DNA of 46,026 nt from Thiocapsa sp. (GTDB taxonomy: Bacteria > Pseudomonadota > Gammaproteobacteria > Chromatiales > Chromatiaceae), in assembly GCF_022340925.1 (NCBI RefSeq), contig NZ_JAJDNA010000014.1, positions 1 to 46,026 of the forward strand, in the 5' to 3' direction. The notes beneath the pieces were generated by a model, which saw only the letters and a program-made list of their open reading frames with translations, ran no database searches and was not told the DNA's origin. How positions within the stretch are numbered: position 1 is the first letter of the stretch; every line of letters starts with the position of its first letter. Below are positions 18,736 through 27,153 of this stretch, piece after piece. The position numbers were made by a program, and so were the translations under genes.

Positions 18736-19851
18736 ATGATGGCCCTTGCAAGCAGCGCGGTCTTCACCGCGCCCGCCCGGATCTTCAACCACGACATCAT
18801 GGGCTGCACAGCGGAGGGTGTTGCCGGGAATCACCTCTATTCGGGCCGAGCGCTGGCCCTTACCGAGCCCGGGGACATCATCCAGCTCCACCCCGCACTC
18901 AAGCCCCAGTGGGACTTCATCTGCGCGCACTACACTCGCGTTGGACTCTCCTTCACCGAGCAGGTGATCTGGAATGTCAGACAGCGCGCCCTGGAGGAGC
19001 ATGCAGATCGCGAGATCTCCGTCTTCTTCTTCGGCGCCGCCGAGCATGCGGCGCGCCCGAACCAGGCCTGGCATGGGGTGGTGCAGCACATCAATTCCAA
19101 GAACAACTTCATGGCCCTGGCGGAGGCGCTGGGGGTGCCGGTCCCGCGGACGCTCTGCCTCGCCGACGTGGCAGATATTGGGACGACGGAGATTGCACGA
19201 GCGCCTTACCCCTGCTATCTCAAAGCCGCCGTCTCCGTCTCGGGGGTGGGCATCTACCGCTGCGCCGATTCGGCGGAGCTGCGCGACGCGTTGAGCCGGT
19301 TCGCGACCGGCGTTCCGATCCAGATCCAGGCGGAGGTTGCCACCGATCTCTTCCTCAATCTCCAGTACGAGGCGGACGCCGTCGGCTACCGGCCCATCGC
19401 GACCACCGAGCAGTTGCTGGAGGGGCCGGTGCACCAGGGCAACCGCTATCCTGCGCGCCACGCCCCATGGTCCTGCGTCGAGCCGATGGCGGAGTGGCTG
19501 CACCAGGAGGGAATCCGAGGCGTATACGCCTTCGATGTCGCCGTGATCGACCGCGACCAGGGCCCGGAATATCTCGCCATCGAGTGCAACCCGCGGTTCA
19601 ACGGGGCCTCCTACCCCACCGCCGTGGCGCGCAAGCTTGGCATCGACTCCTGGCTCGCCCGCACCTTCCGCACCGAGCACCGCTCCCTGGCCGAGCTCGA
19701 CCTGCTCGGCATCGAGTACGACCCAGCGAGTGGGGAGGGGGTGATCCTGGTCAACTGGGGGCCCTTGTTGGTGGGCAAGCTCCTCGTCCTGCTGGCCGGC
19801 CCGCCCCCTGCGCAGGAGCGCCTTGCCCTGGAGCTTCAGAGACGACTCTGA
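18736..19851 (+). CDS. ATP-grasp domain protein, probable ligase
   Basis: A 371-aa protein with an ATP-grasp fold, the family that joins a carboxylate to an amine, thiol or other nucleophile through an acylphosphate. Supporting segments are INSKNNFMALAEALGVPVPRT, YLKAAVSVSGVGIYRC (ATP-binding lysine strand), IQIQAEV and, near residue 275-300, YLAIECNPRFNGASYPTAVA, holding the metal-binding Glu and Asn. The C-terminal 65 residues are specific to this protein. The ATG pair at 18736/18739 is preceded by AGGAGG. The isoaspartyl peptidase gene follows on the same strand 124 bp downstream. Substrates are unknown; a peptide-like product is an inference from that neighbour. Confidence 0.82.
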   Translation: MMALASSAVFTAPARIFNHDIMGCTAEGVAGNHLYSGRALALTEPGDIIQLHPALKPQWDFICAHYTRVGLSFTEQVIWNVRQRALEEHADREISVFFFGAAEHAARPNQAWHGVVQHINSKNNFMALAEALGVPVPRTLCLADVADIGTTEIARAPYPCYLKAAVSVSGVGIYRCADSAELRDALSRFATGVPIQIQAEVATDLFLNLQYEADAVGYRPIATTEQLLEGPVHQGNRYPARHAPWSCVEPMAEWLHQEGIRGVYAFDVAVIDRDQGPEYLAIECNPRFNGASYPTAVARKLGIDSWLARTFRTEHRSLAELDLLGIEYDPASGEGVILVNWGPLLVGKLLVLLAGPPPAQERLALELQRRL

Positions 19852-19892
19852 TAGCTTCACCCCCATGCGCCCCGCGGCATCGAAAACGTCAT

Positions 19893-19914
19893 GAGGCACC
19901 GCTTGCGGTGCCTC
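19893..19914 (+). terminator. hairpin between the ATP-grasp and isoaspartyl peptidase genes
   Basis: Arms GAGGCACCGC and GCGGTGCCTC are perfectly complementary around TT. The stem lies 42 bp after the ATP-grasp stop and 62 bp before the next ATG. There is no U-tract, so it may attenuate or stabilise rather than fully separate the two genes. Confidence 0.5.
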
Positions 19915-19975
19915 GATCGTACCTGGCCGACCTCGATCTGCCCACAACCTCTCGCGCGGACCCTCATCGAGCCTC

Positions 19976-20914
19976 ATGCCCACCGACCGTTTCTCCCTCA
20001 TGGTCCACGGCGGCGCCGGCGCCCTGGACAACGTCAAGGACGACAGGACCGCGGTGCGCTACCTGGAGAGCTTGCGCATCGTGCTCGAGCACGGCCGGGC
20101 TATCCTCTCCCGCGGGGCCAGCGCCATTGAGGCCGTGGAGACCTGCGCCTCCCTGCTGGAGGACGACCCCCTGTTCAACGCGGGCTGCGGCTCGGTGCTC
20201 AACGAGCTGGGTCGGGTGGAGATGGACGCGGGGATCATGGACGGCCGCGACCTGGCCGCCGGTGCCGTCGCCGGGATCTCCAATATCGCCAACCCGGTCC
20301 AACTCGCCCGCCTGGTGATGGACGGCAGCGAGCATGTGATGCTGATCGGGGAGGGGGCGATGCGCTTCGCGGAGCACTGCAAGGTACCCTTCGCGCCGGA
20401 TCACTACTTCCTCACCCCCGAGCGCATCGCCCAGCTCGATCAGGCGCGCCTGAAGCACCGCATCATGCTCGACCACGACGAGGCCGACGAGCTAGCGGAG
20501 TCGCAGAAATACGGCACCATCGGCGCGGTCGCGCGCGACGTGACGGGGAACCTCGCGGCGGCGACCTCCACCGGCGGCGTCGTCAACAAACGCCTCGGCC
20601 GGGTCGGGGACACGCCGATCATCGGCGCCGGGGTGTACGCGGACAACGAGACCTGCGCCGTCTCAGCGACCGGCTTCGGCGAGGACTTCATGCGCACAGT
20701 CATCGCCAAGACCATCGCCGACGTCCTCGACTTCAAGGGCGGCGATGCGCACTCGGCGGCGGATGAAGGCATGAGCTACCTGAAACGCAAGGTTGCCGGC
20801 CGCGGCGGGGTCATCGTCATCGACCGGGACGGCCGCTGTGCCGCCGGCTTCACCACCAAGCGGATGATCCACGGCTGGATCGCGCACGGCGGCGAGACCG
20901 TCTGCCGCTTCTGA
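19976..20914 (+). CDS. isoaspartyl peptidase/L-asparaginase (plant-type, Ntn hydrolase)
   Basis: Member of the threonine-type N-terminal nucleophile asparaginase family (EcAIII/IaaA type), which hydrolyses beta-aspartyl dipeptides and L-asparagine; 312 aa. It has the family start MVHGGAGAL, NAGCGSVLNELGRVEMDAGIM, and the autocleavage site before Thr181 in KYGTIGAVARD. The TSTGGVVNKRLGRVGDTPI block and GFGEDFMR shape the active site. The proenzyme should self-cleave into alpha and beta subunits. The same enzyme class degrades beta-Asp-Arg from cyanophycin. Pairing with an ATP-grasp gene is notable, but no cyanophycin synthetase is present in the window. Confidence 0.93.
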   Translation: MPTDRFSLMVHGGAGALDNVKDDRTAVRYLESLRIVLEHGRAILSRGASAIEAVETCASLLEDDPLFNAGCGSVLNELGRVEMDAGIMDGRDLAAGAVAGISNIANPVQLARLVMDGSEHVMLIGEGAMRFAEHCKVPFAPDHYFLTPERIAQLDQARLKHRIMLDHDEADELAESQKYGTIGAVARDVTGNLAAATSTGGVVNKRLGRVGDTPIIGAGVYADNETCAVSATGFGEDFMRTVIAKTIADVLDFKGGDAHSAADEGMSYLKRKVAGRGGVIVIDRDGRCAAGFTTKRMIHGWIAHGGETVCRF

Positions 20915-21031
20915 GTGGCTGTCATGATGGGGGGGAAGACCGCTCGCGCGGCACGCTCCGGTCACGGACGACGATGGCAGCGAGCCGGAATGCGATCCCA
21001 GTCGGGCGCCGCACAGGACGACACTGAGGCT

Positions 21032-21544
21032 TCAGGTCCAACCGAGGCGGGAGCCGTCCGACCCCCGAAAGCGCTCACCCACCCTTGCCCGAACCATCCA
21101 CCGCACGCAGTCGGCCGCGTCCAGCGCGCCCTCTTCCGGAGCCCAACGCGCAAAGTCCTCGGCCTGAACCGGTGAGAATGGTCCCGGCTTGCACTCGAAG
21201 ACGAGGGTGTCGGGCCTCAAACAGATCAACGAATGCCAGGTTCCCTGAGGACATTCGAGACCCGTGCAGTCCTGGTCCGCTCCGGCCTCGGTTCGCCCGG
21301 TGACGCGCCCTTGCTCGTCAAAGCCGATCCACGCGGCGATCCCCTTCAGCACGAGAATGAGCTCCCACTTCGGTGGACGGCGGTGTCGGTGGGGCCGGAC
21401 ATAGGTTCCCGGCTGCATAGCGATCAAGATTCGCTGGACCGACTCGCCGTGGGAGTCGTGAATGAGGTGATGGGCCCGCCGCCGCGGAGACGCAAGGGCC
21501 CTTTCGCAGAGGTCATCGAACAATGCGGTATTGATGATCTTCAT
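21032..21544 (-). CDS. WbuC family cupin-fold metalloprotein
   Basis: A 170-aa cupin of the WbuC family, found in many gammaproteobacteria and often linked to surface polysaccharide loci; biochemical function is not established. It starts MKIINTALFDDLCERA, then RRRAHHLIHDSHGESVQRILIAM. The metal-binding cupin motif 1 is YVRPHRHRRPPKWELILVLKG (His-x-His with a downstream Glu), and CPQGTWHSLICL carries the later His. The C-terminus extends past the core with SPVQAEDFARWAPEEG. The gene stands alone, with none of the polysaccharide genes usually nearby. Confidence 0.88.
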   Translation of the reverse strand: MKIINTALFDDLCERALASPRRRAHHLIHDSHGESVQRILIAMQPGTYVRPHRHRRPPKWELILVLKGIAAWIGFDEQGRVTGRTEAGADQDCTGLECPQGTWHSLICLRPDTLVFECKPGPFSPVQAEDFARWAPEEGALDAADCVRWMVRARVGERFRGSDGSRLGWT

Positions 21545-22191
21545 CGCGTGATCCAGCAGCTGACAACCAGGCGAACGCGGTCGGGTCGCGCGGCCGTTCG
21601 CCGGGTGCCAGCCAACTCACCATCGATCCTCAGCCGCCCTGCGGGCCTGCCACATCGACGAGCTGATAGAGGGTTCTGCGTTCCTTTGGCGCCCTCCCCG
21701 GCGTGATATGCCCGTCCAGTAACCCAGCAGCCGTGGAATCGCGGCGCACCCGGGCACAAACGGTTGCCCTTCCCTTGCAGACGTCGGCCCCGGGGGCTTG
21801 GCGGTTCACAGGGTTGAGATCCCCGGGACCAATCCCAGCTCGCCTGGGCGTTCATGCTCATCGCGCTGACCGATCCGCTGACCCTGCCCTCGCGCGCCAG
21901 CCAGGTGTCTTCCAGGCCGGCCGGTCGCGCCGCATCCAGCGCCCGCCGCGCCCCGATCGGACGGACCCGATGCCAAGTCCCGATGCGATCTGCGTTGCAC
22001 TTGGACGGCCGGCTCTTTCGGTTGGGGGTCAAGCGCTGGGCTCGATCGGCACGCTCAGGTTTGTGCCGCGATTGAGACCGGCTGCCACAAGGCGCTCGAC
22101 GCGGCCACCAAGAGACCAGCACGGCGCCCGACAGGTTGTGCCAAACGGGTTAGGGCGCGCCTGGCAAGCGCACTGCATCGAGACCGCTGCC
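21545..22191. other. gene-poor region, 647 bp
   Basis: No recognised gene, tRNA or clear terminator. The minus strand is open over almost the whole stretch (21541-22122, up to 193 codons), but the predicted protein is rich in Arg, Pro, Gly and Trp with no family resemblance or ribosome site, so I treat it as noncoding. It separates two minus-strand genes and may hold the WbuC promoter or a decayed gene. Confidence 0.45.
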
Positions 22192-23469
22192 CTAAGCCGC
22201 TGCTTCCAACGCCTGCTCCAGGTCGGCGATGATGTCGTCGATGTGCTCGATGCCGACCGACAGGCGCACCAGGTCCTCGGAAACCCCGGCACGGGCCAGC
22301 TCCGCGGGTGACAGCTGACGATGTGTGGTCGTCGCCGGATGGCAAGCCAGCGTCTTGGCGTCGCCGATGTTCACCAGACGCACCGCGAGGTTGAGGGCGT
22401 CGATAAAGCGCGCACCGGCCTCGCGTCCGCCCCTGATGCCGAACGACAGGATCGAGCTCGCCTTGGCGCCGTCCATATATTTCTCGACCAGCGGGTAATC
22501 GGGGCTGTCGGGCAGTCCGGCATACCGGACCCATTCGACCCGGGGCTGCTCCCTGAGAAAATTGGCCACCGCCACCGCGTTCTCACAGTGGCGATCCATG
22601 CGCACGTGCAGCGTCTCGATCCCTTGGAGGATCAGGAAGCTGTTAAAGGGGGAGATGGCCGCGCCCATGTTGCGTAGTGGCACCACGCGCGTGCGGCCGA
22701 TGTAGGCTGCCGGGCCGAGCGCCTCGGTGTAAACCACCCCGTGATAGGAAACGTCCGGCTCGTTGAGCATCGGGAAGCGGCTCGCATGCTCGGCCCAAGG
22801 GAACTGGCCTGAGTCCACGAGGATGCCGCCGATGGTGGTGCCGTGTCCGCCCATGTACTTGGTCAGGGCATGGACGACGATGTCGCAACCGTGCTCGAAA
22901 GGGCGGCAGAGGTAGGGGCTCGGCACCGTGTTGTCGACGATGACCGGCACGCCGTGAGCGTGCGCCATCTCGGCGATTGCGGTCAGATCCGCGACATTCC
23001 CGGCAGGGTTGCCGATCGACTCGCAGAACACCGCCTTGGTCTGATCGTCGATCAACGCTGCCATGCCGTCAATGTCATTGGGCACGGCGAAACGGACCTG
23101 GATCCCGAGCCGCGGCAATGTGTGTGCAAACAGGTTGTAGGTCCCGCCATAGAGGGTCGAGACCGCAACGATGTTGTCGCCGGACTGGGCGATGGTCAGA
23201 ACGGCGTCGGTGATCGCCGCCATGCCCGACGCCAAAGCCAAGGCAGCAACGCCCCCCTCCATGGCCGTGACCCGCTTCTCAAGCACATCGCTGGTAGGGT
23301 TCATGATCCGCGTATAGATGTTCCCGGGGACCTTCAGATCGAAGAGATCAGCGCCGTGCTGCGTGTCGTCGAAAGCGTAGCTTGTCGTCTGATAGATGGG
23401 GGTTGCCACCGCCTTCGTGGTCGGGTCGGGGGCAAAGCCGGCGTGAATCGCGAGGGTCTCGATCTTCAT
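22192..23469 (-). CDS. metY: O-acetylhomoserine sulfhydrylase (PLP-dependent)
   Basis: Makes homocysteine (or cysteine-type products) from O-acetylhomoserine and sulfide, a direct route of sulfide assimilation to methionine; 425 aa, usual for the family. It starts METY-like with METLAIHAGF-type sequence (residues 1-12). It has the YTRIMNPTSDVLEKR block binding the PLP phosphate, SGMAAI, VDNTVPSPYLCRP with the PLP-binding Asp near 179, and the Schiff-base Lys204 in ALTKYMGGHG. ATG 23469 has AGGAG 7 bases upstream; the frame extends 48 codons further without support. It is monocistronic as far as visible. Confidence 0.94.
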   Translation of the reverse strand: MKIETLAIHAGFAPDPTTKAVATPIYQTTSYAFDDTQHGADLFDLKVPGNIYTRIMNPTSDVLEKRVTAMEGGVAALALASGMAAITDAVLTIAQSGDNIVAVSTLYGGTYNLFAHTLPRLGIQVRFAVPNDIDGMAALIDDQTKAVFCESIGNPAGNVADLTAIAEMAHAHGVPVIVDNTVPSPYLCRPFEHGCDIVVHALTKYMGGHGTTIGGILVDSGQFPWAEHASRFPMLNEPDVSYHGVVYTEALGPAAYIGRTRVVPLRNMGAAISPFNSFLILQGIETLHVRMDRHCENAVAVANFLREQPRVEWVRYAGLPDSPDYPLVEKYMDGAKASSILSFGIRGGREAGARFIDALNLAVRLVNIGDAKTLACHPATTTHRQLSPAELARAGVSEDLVRLSVGIEHIDDIIADLEQALEAAA

Positions 23470-23886
23470 GGTAGCTCCTGGTGGTGTTCTGATTATGGTC
23501 GCCGCGACGCTCCGGAACGGAACGCTGTCGCGGCAGCGCGCCGGCCGTTGGGCGGTGGTTTGATGGTCGCGGTCCGCGCGCCGGGTGGTCCGACAGTGCC
23601 CGCGGCACGGCACGGGGTTCGGCGAGGCCCTGCGATGTTAGCCAGCGACGAGCGGGCTGTCGATCCGCGGTCGCGCAGCGGCACACGACCGTTGGCCGAC
23701 GCGGCTGTGGTTGCCAAACGAAGGCGGCCCAGCCGGCCGGGACGAGGTTCGCGAGACGACAGCGGGGCGAAACCCCGGTTTGCTTGACATCAAGACCGTC
23801 ACTCCGGTCCGCGGCTTCTGGTAGATTTGCGCAAACCGAAGCCGCTATTCGCTGACGACAGACGACAACATCGGAGGACGGGGCAG
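23470..23886. other. divergent intergenic region between metY and the pentapeptide operon
   Basis: It contains divergent promoters in principle. I looked for a SAM riboswitch ahead of metY and did not see one. A TTGACA at 23784-23789 has no -10 at the normal distance. An extended -10 (TGG followed by TAGATT) at 23819-23827 would start transcripts about 53 bp before the pentapeptide ATG. GGAGG at 23873-23877 is the ribosome site. Confidence 0.35.
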
Positions 23887-24741
23887 ATGGTCGAGATCAA
23901 ACATCACGAGACGGGAAAGATCCTGGAGAGGATCGACGCGGACTCCCTGGCCGGTGCCGACCTGCGTGACATGCAGCTGAACGGGGCCGATCTGCGGGAT
24001 GCCGACCTCACGGGCGCCAACCTCGAGTCCAGTGACCTCGTCGGGGCCAGGTTGAGCCGGGCGCGCCTGGTCGACGCCATCCTTGTGGCAGCCGATCTGA
24101 CCGATGCCGACCTCAACGCGGCCGATCTGCGCCAGGCCCATCTGGGCGCGGAGCGCCCTGCACGCGCGGCGACCCTCAATGGCGCGGACCTCTCGCATGC
24201 CAACCTGGAGCGCGCGGATCTTCGCCATGCCCACATCCGATTCGCCAACCTGCAGGGCGCCAGCCTGAGCCATGCAGACATGCGCGACACCGACTTCCAT
24301 GGCAGCAATCTCTGCCACGTGACAGCTTCCAAGGCACTCTTCATCCGTGCCAACCTGCGCGAGGCAAACCTCTGCGGCGCCGACCTGCGCGACTGTCATC
24401 TCAACGATGCGAACCTGGTCGCCGCGAGTATGCACGAGGCGGACCTGACCAGCGCCAGCCCCGGCGGCTTCACCGTCGTGAATCTCGCCAATTTCGAGGG
24501 CGCCGACCTGAGCGGGGCCAAGATGCGCAGCGTCTCGGCACAGGAGACCAATTTCCGAAACGCCAACCTCACCGATGTCGATTTCACCGACGCGGTGCTC
24601 GGCGGTGCAATCTTGCGCCGTGCCGATGTCACCAATGCCGATTTTTCCGGGGTCGAGCTGGCGAGCGTCACCATGGAATTCGCCAACTTCTCAAAGGCTC
24701 GCAATGCCGTGTACCCATCCTACAAGAAGAATCTCCGATAA
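23887..24741 (+). CDS. pentapeptide-repeat protein
   Basis: A 284-aa protein that is almost entirely A(D/N)LXX-type pentapeptides from about residue 20 to 280 (LAGADLRDMQLNGADLRDAD, and so on). This predicts a right-handed quadrilateral beta-helix about 12-13 coils long. The first 18 residues (MVEIKHHETGKILERIDA) cap the helix. ATG 23887 is chosen over an upstream in-frame TTG because GGAGG lies 9 bases before it. There is no signal peptide, so it is cytoplasmic. Some relatives shield DNA gyrase, but most have no known role. It is 3 bp from the FAD oxidoreductase gene, implying co-expression. Confidence 0.92.
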   Translation: MVEIKHHETGKILERIDADSLAGADLRDMQLNGADLRDADLTGANLESSDLVGARLSRARLVDAILVAADLTDADLNAADLRQAHLGAERPARAATLNGADLSHANLERADLRHAHIRFANLQGASLSHADMRDTDFHGSNLCHVTASKALFIRANLREANLCGADLRDCHLNDANLVAASMHEADLTSASPGGFTVVNLANFEGADLSGAKMRSVSAQETNFRNANLTDVDFTDAVLGGAILRRADVTNADFSGVELASVTMEFANFSKARNAVYPSYKKNLR

Positions 24742-24744
24742 CCC

Positions 24745-26025
24745 ATGCCAACAGATGGATCGACAGCGGAACGGATCGCCGTTCTCGGCGCCGGCATCTC
24801 CGGTTTGAGCCTCGGCTGGCTGCTCTCACGAATCGGGAAGCGGGTCACCGTATTCGAGTCCACGGATCGCATCGGCGGGCTGGCGCGAACCTTCGACTGG
24901 TATGGCGTGCCCTGCGATATCGCGCCGCACCGGCTCTATTCGAAGGACCAGGACCTGATTGCCCTCATCGAGTCAATCGTGCCTTTGCGCGAGCATCGTC
25001 GCAACAGCCGGATCCTGATGAAAGACCGGGTCATCCAAGATCCGATCAACCCGCTCGAGTTGGTGCTGCGGTTCGACCGAAGAACCGGCGCCCGCCTGGT
25101 CTGGGGCTTTCTCGCGCGCCCGAAACTGCCGGAAGACTCTTTTGAGGCTCTCGCCCTGAACCGTTATGGAAAAGGACTCTACGATTTTTTCTTCGAGCCG
25201 TATACGAAGAAGATGTTTGGCGTACCCCCGAGTCAGATCTCGGTGACTTGGGGACGCGAGAAGCTCCGCTCGTCCGGACTCCTGGATGCAGTCCGGCGCG
25301 GCTCCAAGACCTTCTTCAGCACCTTTCACTACCCTGCGGAAGGGGGATACGGAGGCATCGCCGACGCGATGCGGGAGCGGATTGAGGGCGAGGTCAAGCT
25401 CGAGGCCAGGGTTACCGGCATGGAGCACTCCGAGCAGCGTATCACCGCGATCGAGTACCAGCAGCGCGGCGCGACGCATCGGTTCGAATGCGACCGCGTC
25501 TTCAGCACCATCCCCGCCACCCGACTCGGTCGGATGTTCGGGGAAGATATCCGGTTGCGGTTTCGCGGCATCCAGCTGGTCTATCTCCATGTCAAGCGGC
25601 CGCGGGTCATGCCCTATCAGTGGGTGTATTTCGGCGACGGCGAGGTGGTGATCAACCGCATGGCCGAGTTCCGCAACTTTCACGACCCCGGGATCGCATC
25701 GGACAACACGGTGCTCTGTGCCGAGGTCACGGCCGAGACCGATCGACCCGTGGAAGACGTGTTGGACGCCCTCGAGCGTTACCACCTCGTCGAGCGCGCC
25801 GATGTCGACGATGTGCTCGTCGTGCCGGAGCGATTCGGCTACCCCGTCTATGACCGGGGCTTCGAGGCGGCTAAGGCGCAGGCCGAGACCCTCTTCGGTC
25901 GCTTCGACAATCTGCATCCGGTCGGCCGCAACGCCGAGTTCCGCCACATCGAGGTCGACGAGGACCTCGAATCCGCCCTGGCGGTCGTCCGACGCCTGTA
26001 CCCCGGCGCAAGGCTCGGCACATGA
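24745..26025 (+). CDS. FAD-dependent oxidoreductase (protoporphyrinogen oxidase/UGM-like)
   Basis: A 426-aa flavoprotein. The Rossmann dinucleotide-binding motif GAGISGLSLGWLL begins at about residue 14, followed by a second glycine block DRIGGLARTF typical of amine oxidase, protoporphyrinogen oxidase and UDP-galactopyranose mutase relatives. A central segment FFEPYTKKMFGVPPSQIS and the C-terminal GRNAEFRHIEVDEDLESAL complete the fold. The precise reaction is not known. The gene sits between the pentapeptide-repeat gene (3-bp gap) and the flippase-like gene (4-bp overlap), a context that suggests envelope glycan or glycolipid metabolism. Confidence 0.85.
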   Translation: MPTDGSTAERIAVLGAGISGLSLGWLLSRIGKRVTVFESTDRIGGLARTFDWYGVPCDIAPHRLYSKDQDLIALIESIVPLREHRRNSRILMKDRVIQDPINPLELVLRFDRRTGARLVWGFLARPKLPEDSFEALALNRYGKGLYDFFFEPYTKKMFGVPPSQISVTWGREKLRSSGLLDAVRRGSKTFFSTFHYPAEGGYGGIADAMRERIEGEVKLEARVTGMEHSEQRITAIEYQQRGATHRFECDRVFSTIPATRLGRMFGEDIRLRFRGIQLVYLHVKRPRVMPYQWVYFGDGEVVINRMAEFRNFHDPGIASDNTVLCAEVTAETDRPVEDVLDALERYHLVERADVDDVLVVPERFGYPVYDRGFEAAKAQAETLFGRFDNLHPVGRNAEFRHIEVDEDLESALAVVRRLYPGARLGT

Positions 26026-27017
26026 AGCGGCTCGCCGCTCTGCTGGTCCCCATCCTGTTCACGGCAGGCCTGCTGATCTATGCCCTGGCGGGCATCGATC
26101 TGGGTGCGTTCTGGACGACGTTGCTCGACGCACAGCTCTGGGTGATCGCGCCCTTCCTCGTCTTGCTCACGCTCTTCTGTCTCAGCAATGCGCAGCGCTG
26201 GGCACTGATCCTCCGTCCCTTTGGTCGCTACTCGACCCGGGACGTCGCCCCGTCGATGATGATCGGGTTGGCCGGGAACAATGTCCTGCCCCTGCGAATC
26301 GGCGAAATCATCCGCACGGTCATCTTCGCGAAGGAATTCGGGCGCTCGCGCAGCGGCGTCTTGATGACGCTGGTCGTTGAGCGCGCCTTGGACCTGGTCG
26401 GCATCCTGCTGGTCTTCGCCACCGGTGTGATCCTCGTCGGGGACGTCCCGAGCGGGTTCAAGGTGAGTCTGTTCCTCGCGCTCGCGGGCATCGCCGCGCT
26501 GATGCTCTCCTTGATCCTGTTCGCACGTTTCCCGCGGGTCCCGTTCGGCATCTGGACGCGCGCAAGCCGTCACCTGCCCACCAGAATCGCCAAGCGCGGC
26601 GATACCTACCTCGCCGAGCTCGCGAAGGGGCTCGAGTCACTCGCCATGCCGCCTGCCGCCCTCGCCCTGCTGCTCTACTCGCTGCTGCGCTGGTTCATCG
26701 CCGCGGCCATGGCTTGGCTCAGCGTCGCCAGCTATGGGGTGACGCTCCCCGCCGGACTCGCCATGTTGGTGATCGGCGTGACCGCGGTTGCCGTGTCCAT
26801 GCCCAGCGTGCCCGGGTTCATCGGGCCGGTCCAGGCCGCTTTCGTCTTCGCCCTGACGCCATTCGGCGTGACTCAGGAGGTCGCCCTCGCCGCCAGCATC
26901 CTCTTCCTCATCGGTCAGTGGATCCCGGTCACGCTCACCGGCGCCTTGTATTTTCTCTCCAGGCATTACTCCTACCGGCAGATCCGCCGTGAGGCGGCAT
27001 CCATGGAGGACGCTTGA
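26022..27017 (+). CDS. LPG-synthase-type transmembrane protein (UPF0104)
   Basis: A 331-aa integral membrane protein with about eight helices from the lysylphosphatidylglycerol-synthase transmembrane family. It has the family blocks RWALILRPFGR, GLAGNNVLPLRIGEIIR and VVERALDLVGILL. It lacks the cytosolic aminoacyl-transferase domain of MprF, so it is not a lysyl-PG synthase. Stand-alone members are proposed to act as lipid or glycolipid translocases or transferase partners. It overlaps the FAD oxidoreductase gene by ATGA and closes the operon. Confidence 0.88.
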   Translation: MKRLAALLVPILFTAGLLIYALAGIDLGAFWTTLLDAQLWVIAPFLVLLTLFCLSNAQRWALILRPFGRYSTRDVAPSMMIGLAGNNVLPLRIGEIIRTVIFAKEFGRSRSGVLMTLVVERALDLVGILLVFATGVILVGDVPSGFKVSLFLALAGIAALMLSLILFARFPRVPFGIWTRASRHLPTRIAKRGDTYLAELAKGLESLAMPPAALALLLYSLLRWFIAAAMAWLSVASYGVTLPAGLAMLVIGVTAVAVSMPSVPGFIGPVQAAFVFALTPFGVTQEVALAASILFLIGQWIPVTLTGALYFLSRHYSYRQIRREAASMEDA

Positions 27018-27153
27018 TCGTGGCGCATTGGCCCGACAAGCCGGGCCGGCCAGAGCTGGGCATCAACTGCATACGGTCAGTCAGCGCGGGCCCGCCTCAT
27101 GCGCGCGCTGTCATCCCGCCGCAATCGTCGGATAAGCAGCCAATTCTTGATGT

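Noticed and set aside
15184..20037. Two very long minus-strand frames (631 and 784 codons) opposite the RND pump and the ATP-grasp gene
   Set aside because: Antisense shadows rich in His/Asp/Gln/Gly; the plus-strand genes are unmistakable.
21541..22122. Minus-strand frame of 193 codons in the gap before metY
   Set aside because: No ribosome site, odd composition and no recognisable homology; kept as a noncoding observation.
23470..23820. SAM riboswitch ahead of metY
   Set aside because: I could not find the conserved pairing or core bases of SAM-I or SAM-II types.
27030..27047. Short GGCCCG/CGGGCC hairpin between convergent genes as a terminator
   Set aside because: Only a 6-bp stem without a U-run; too weak to list as a feature.
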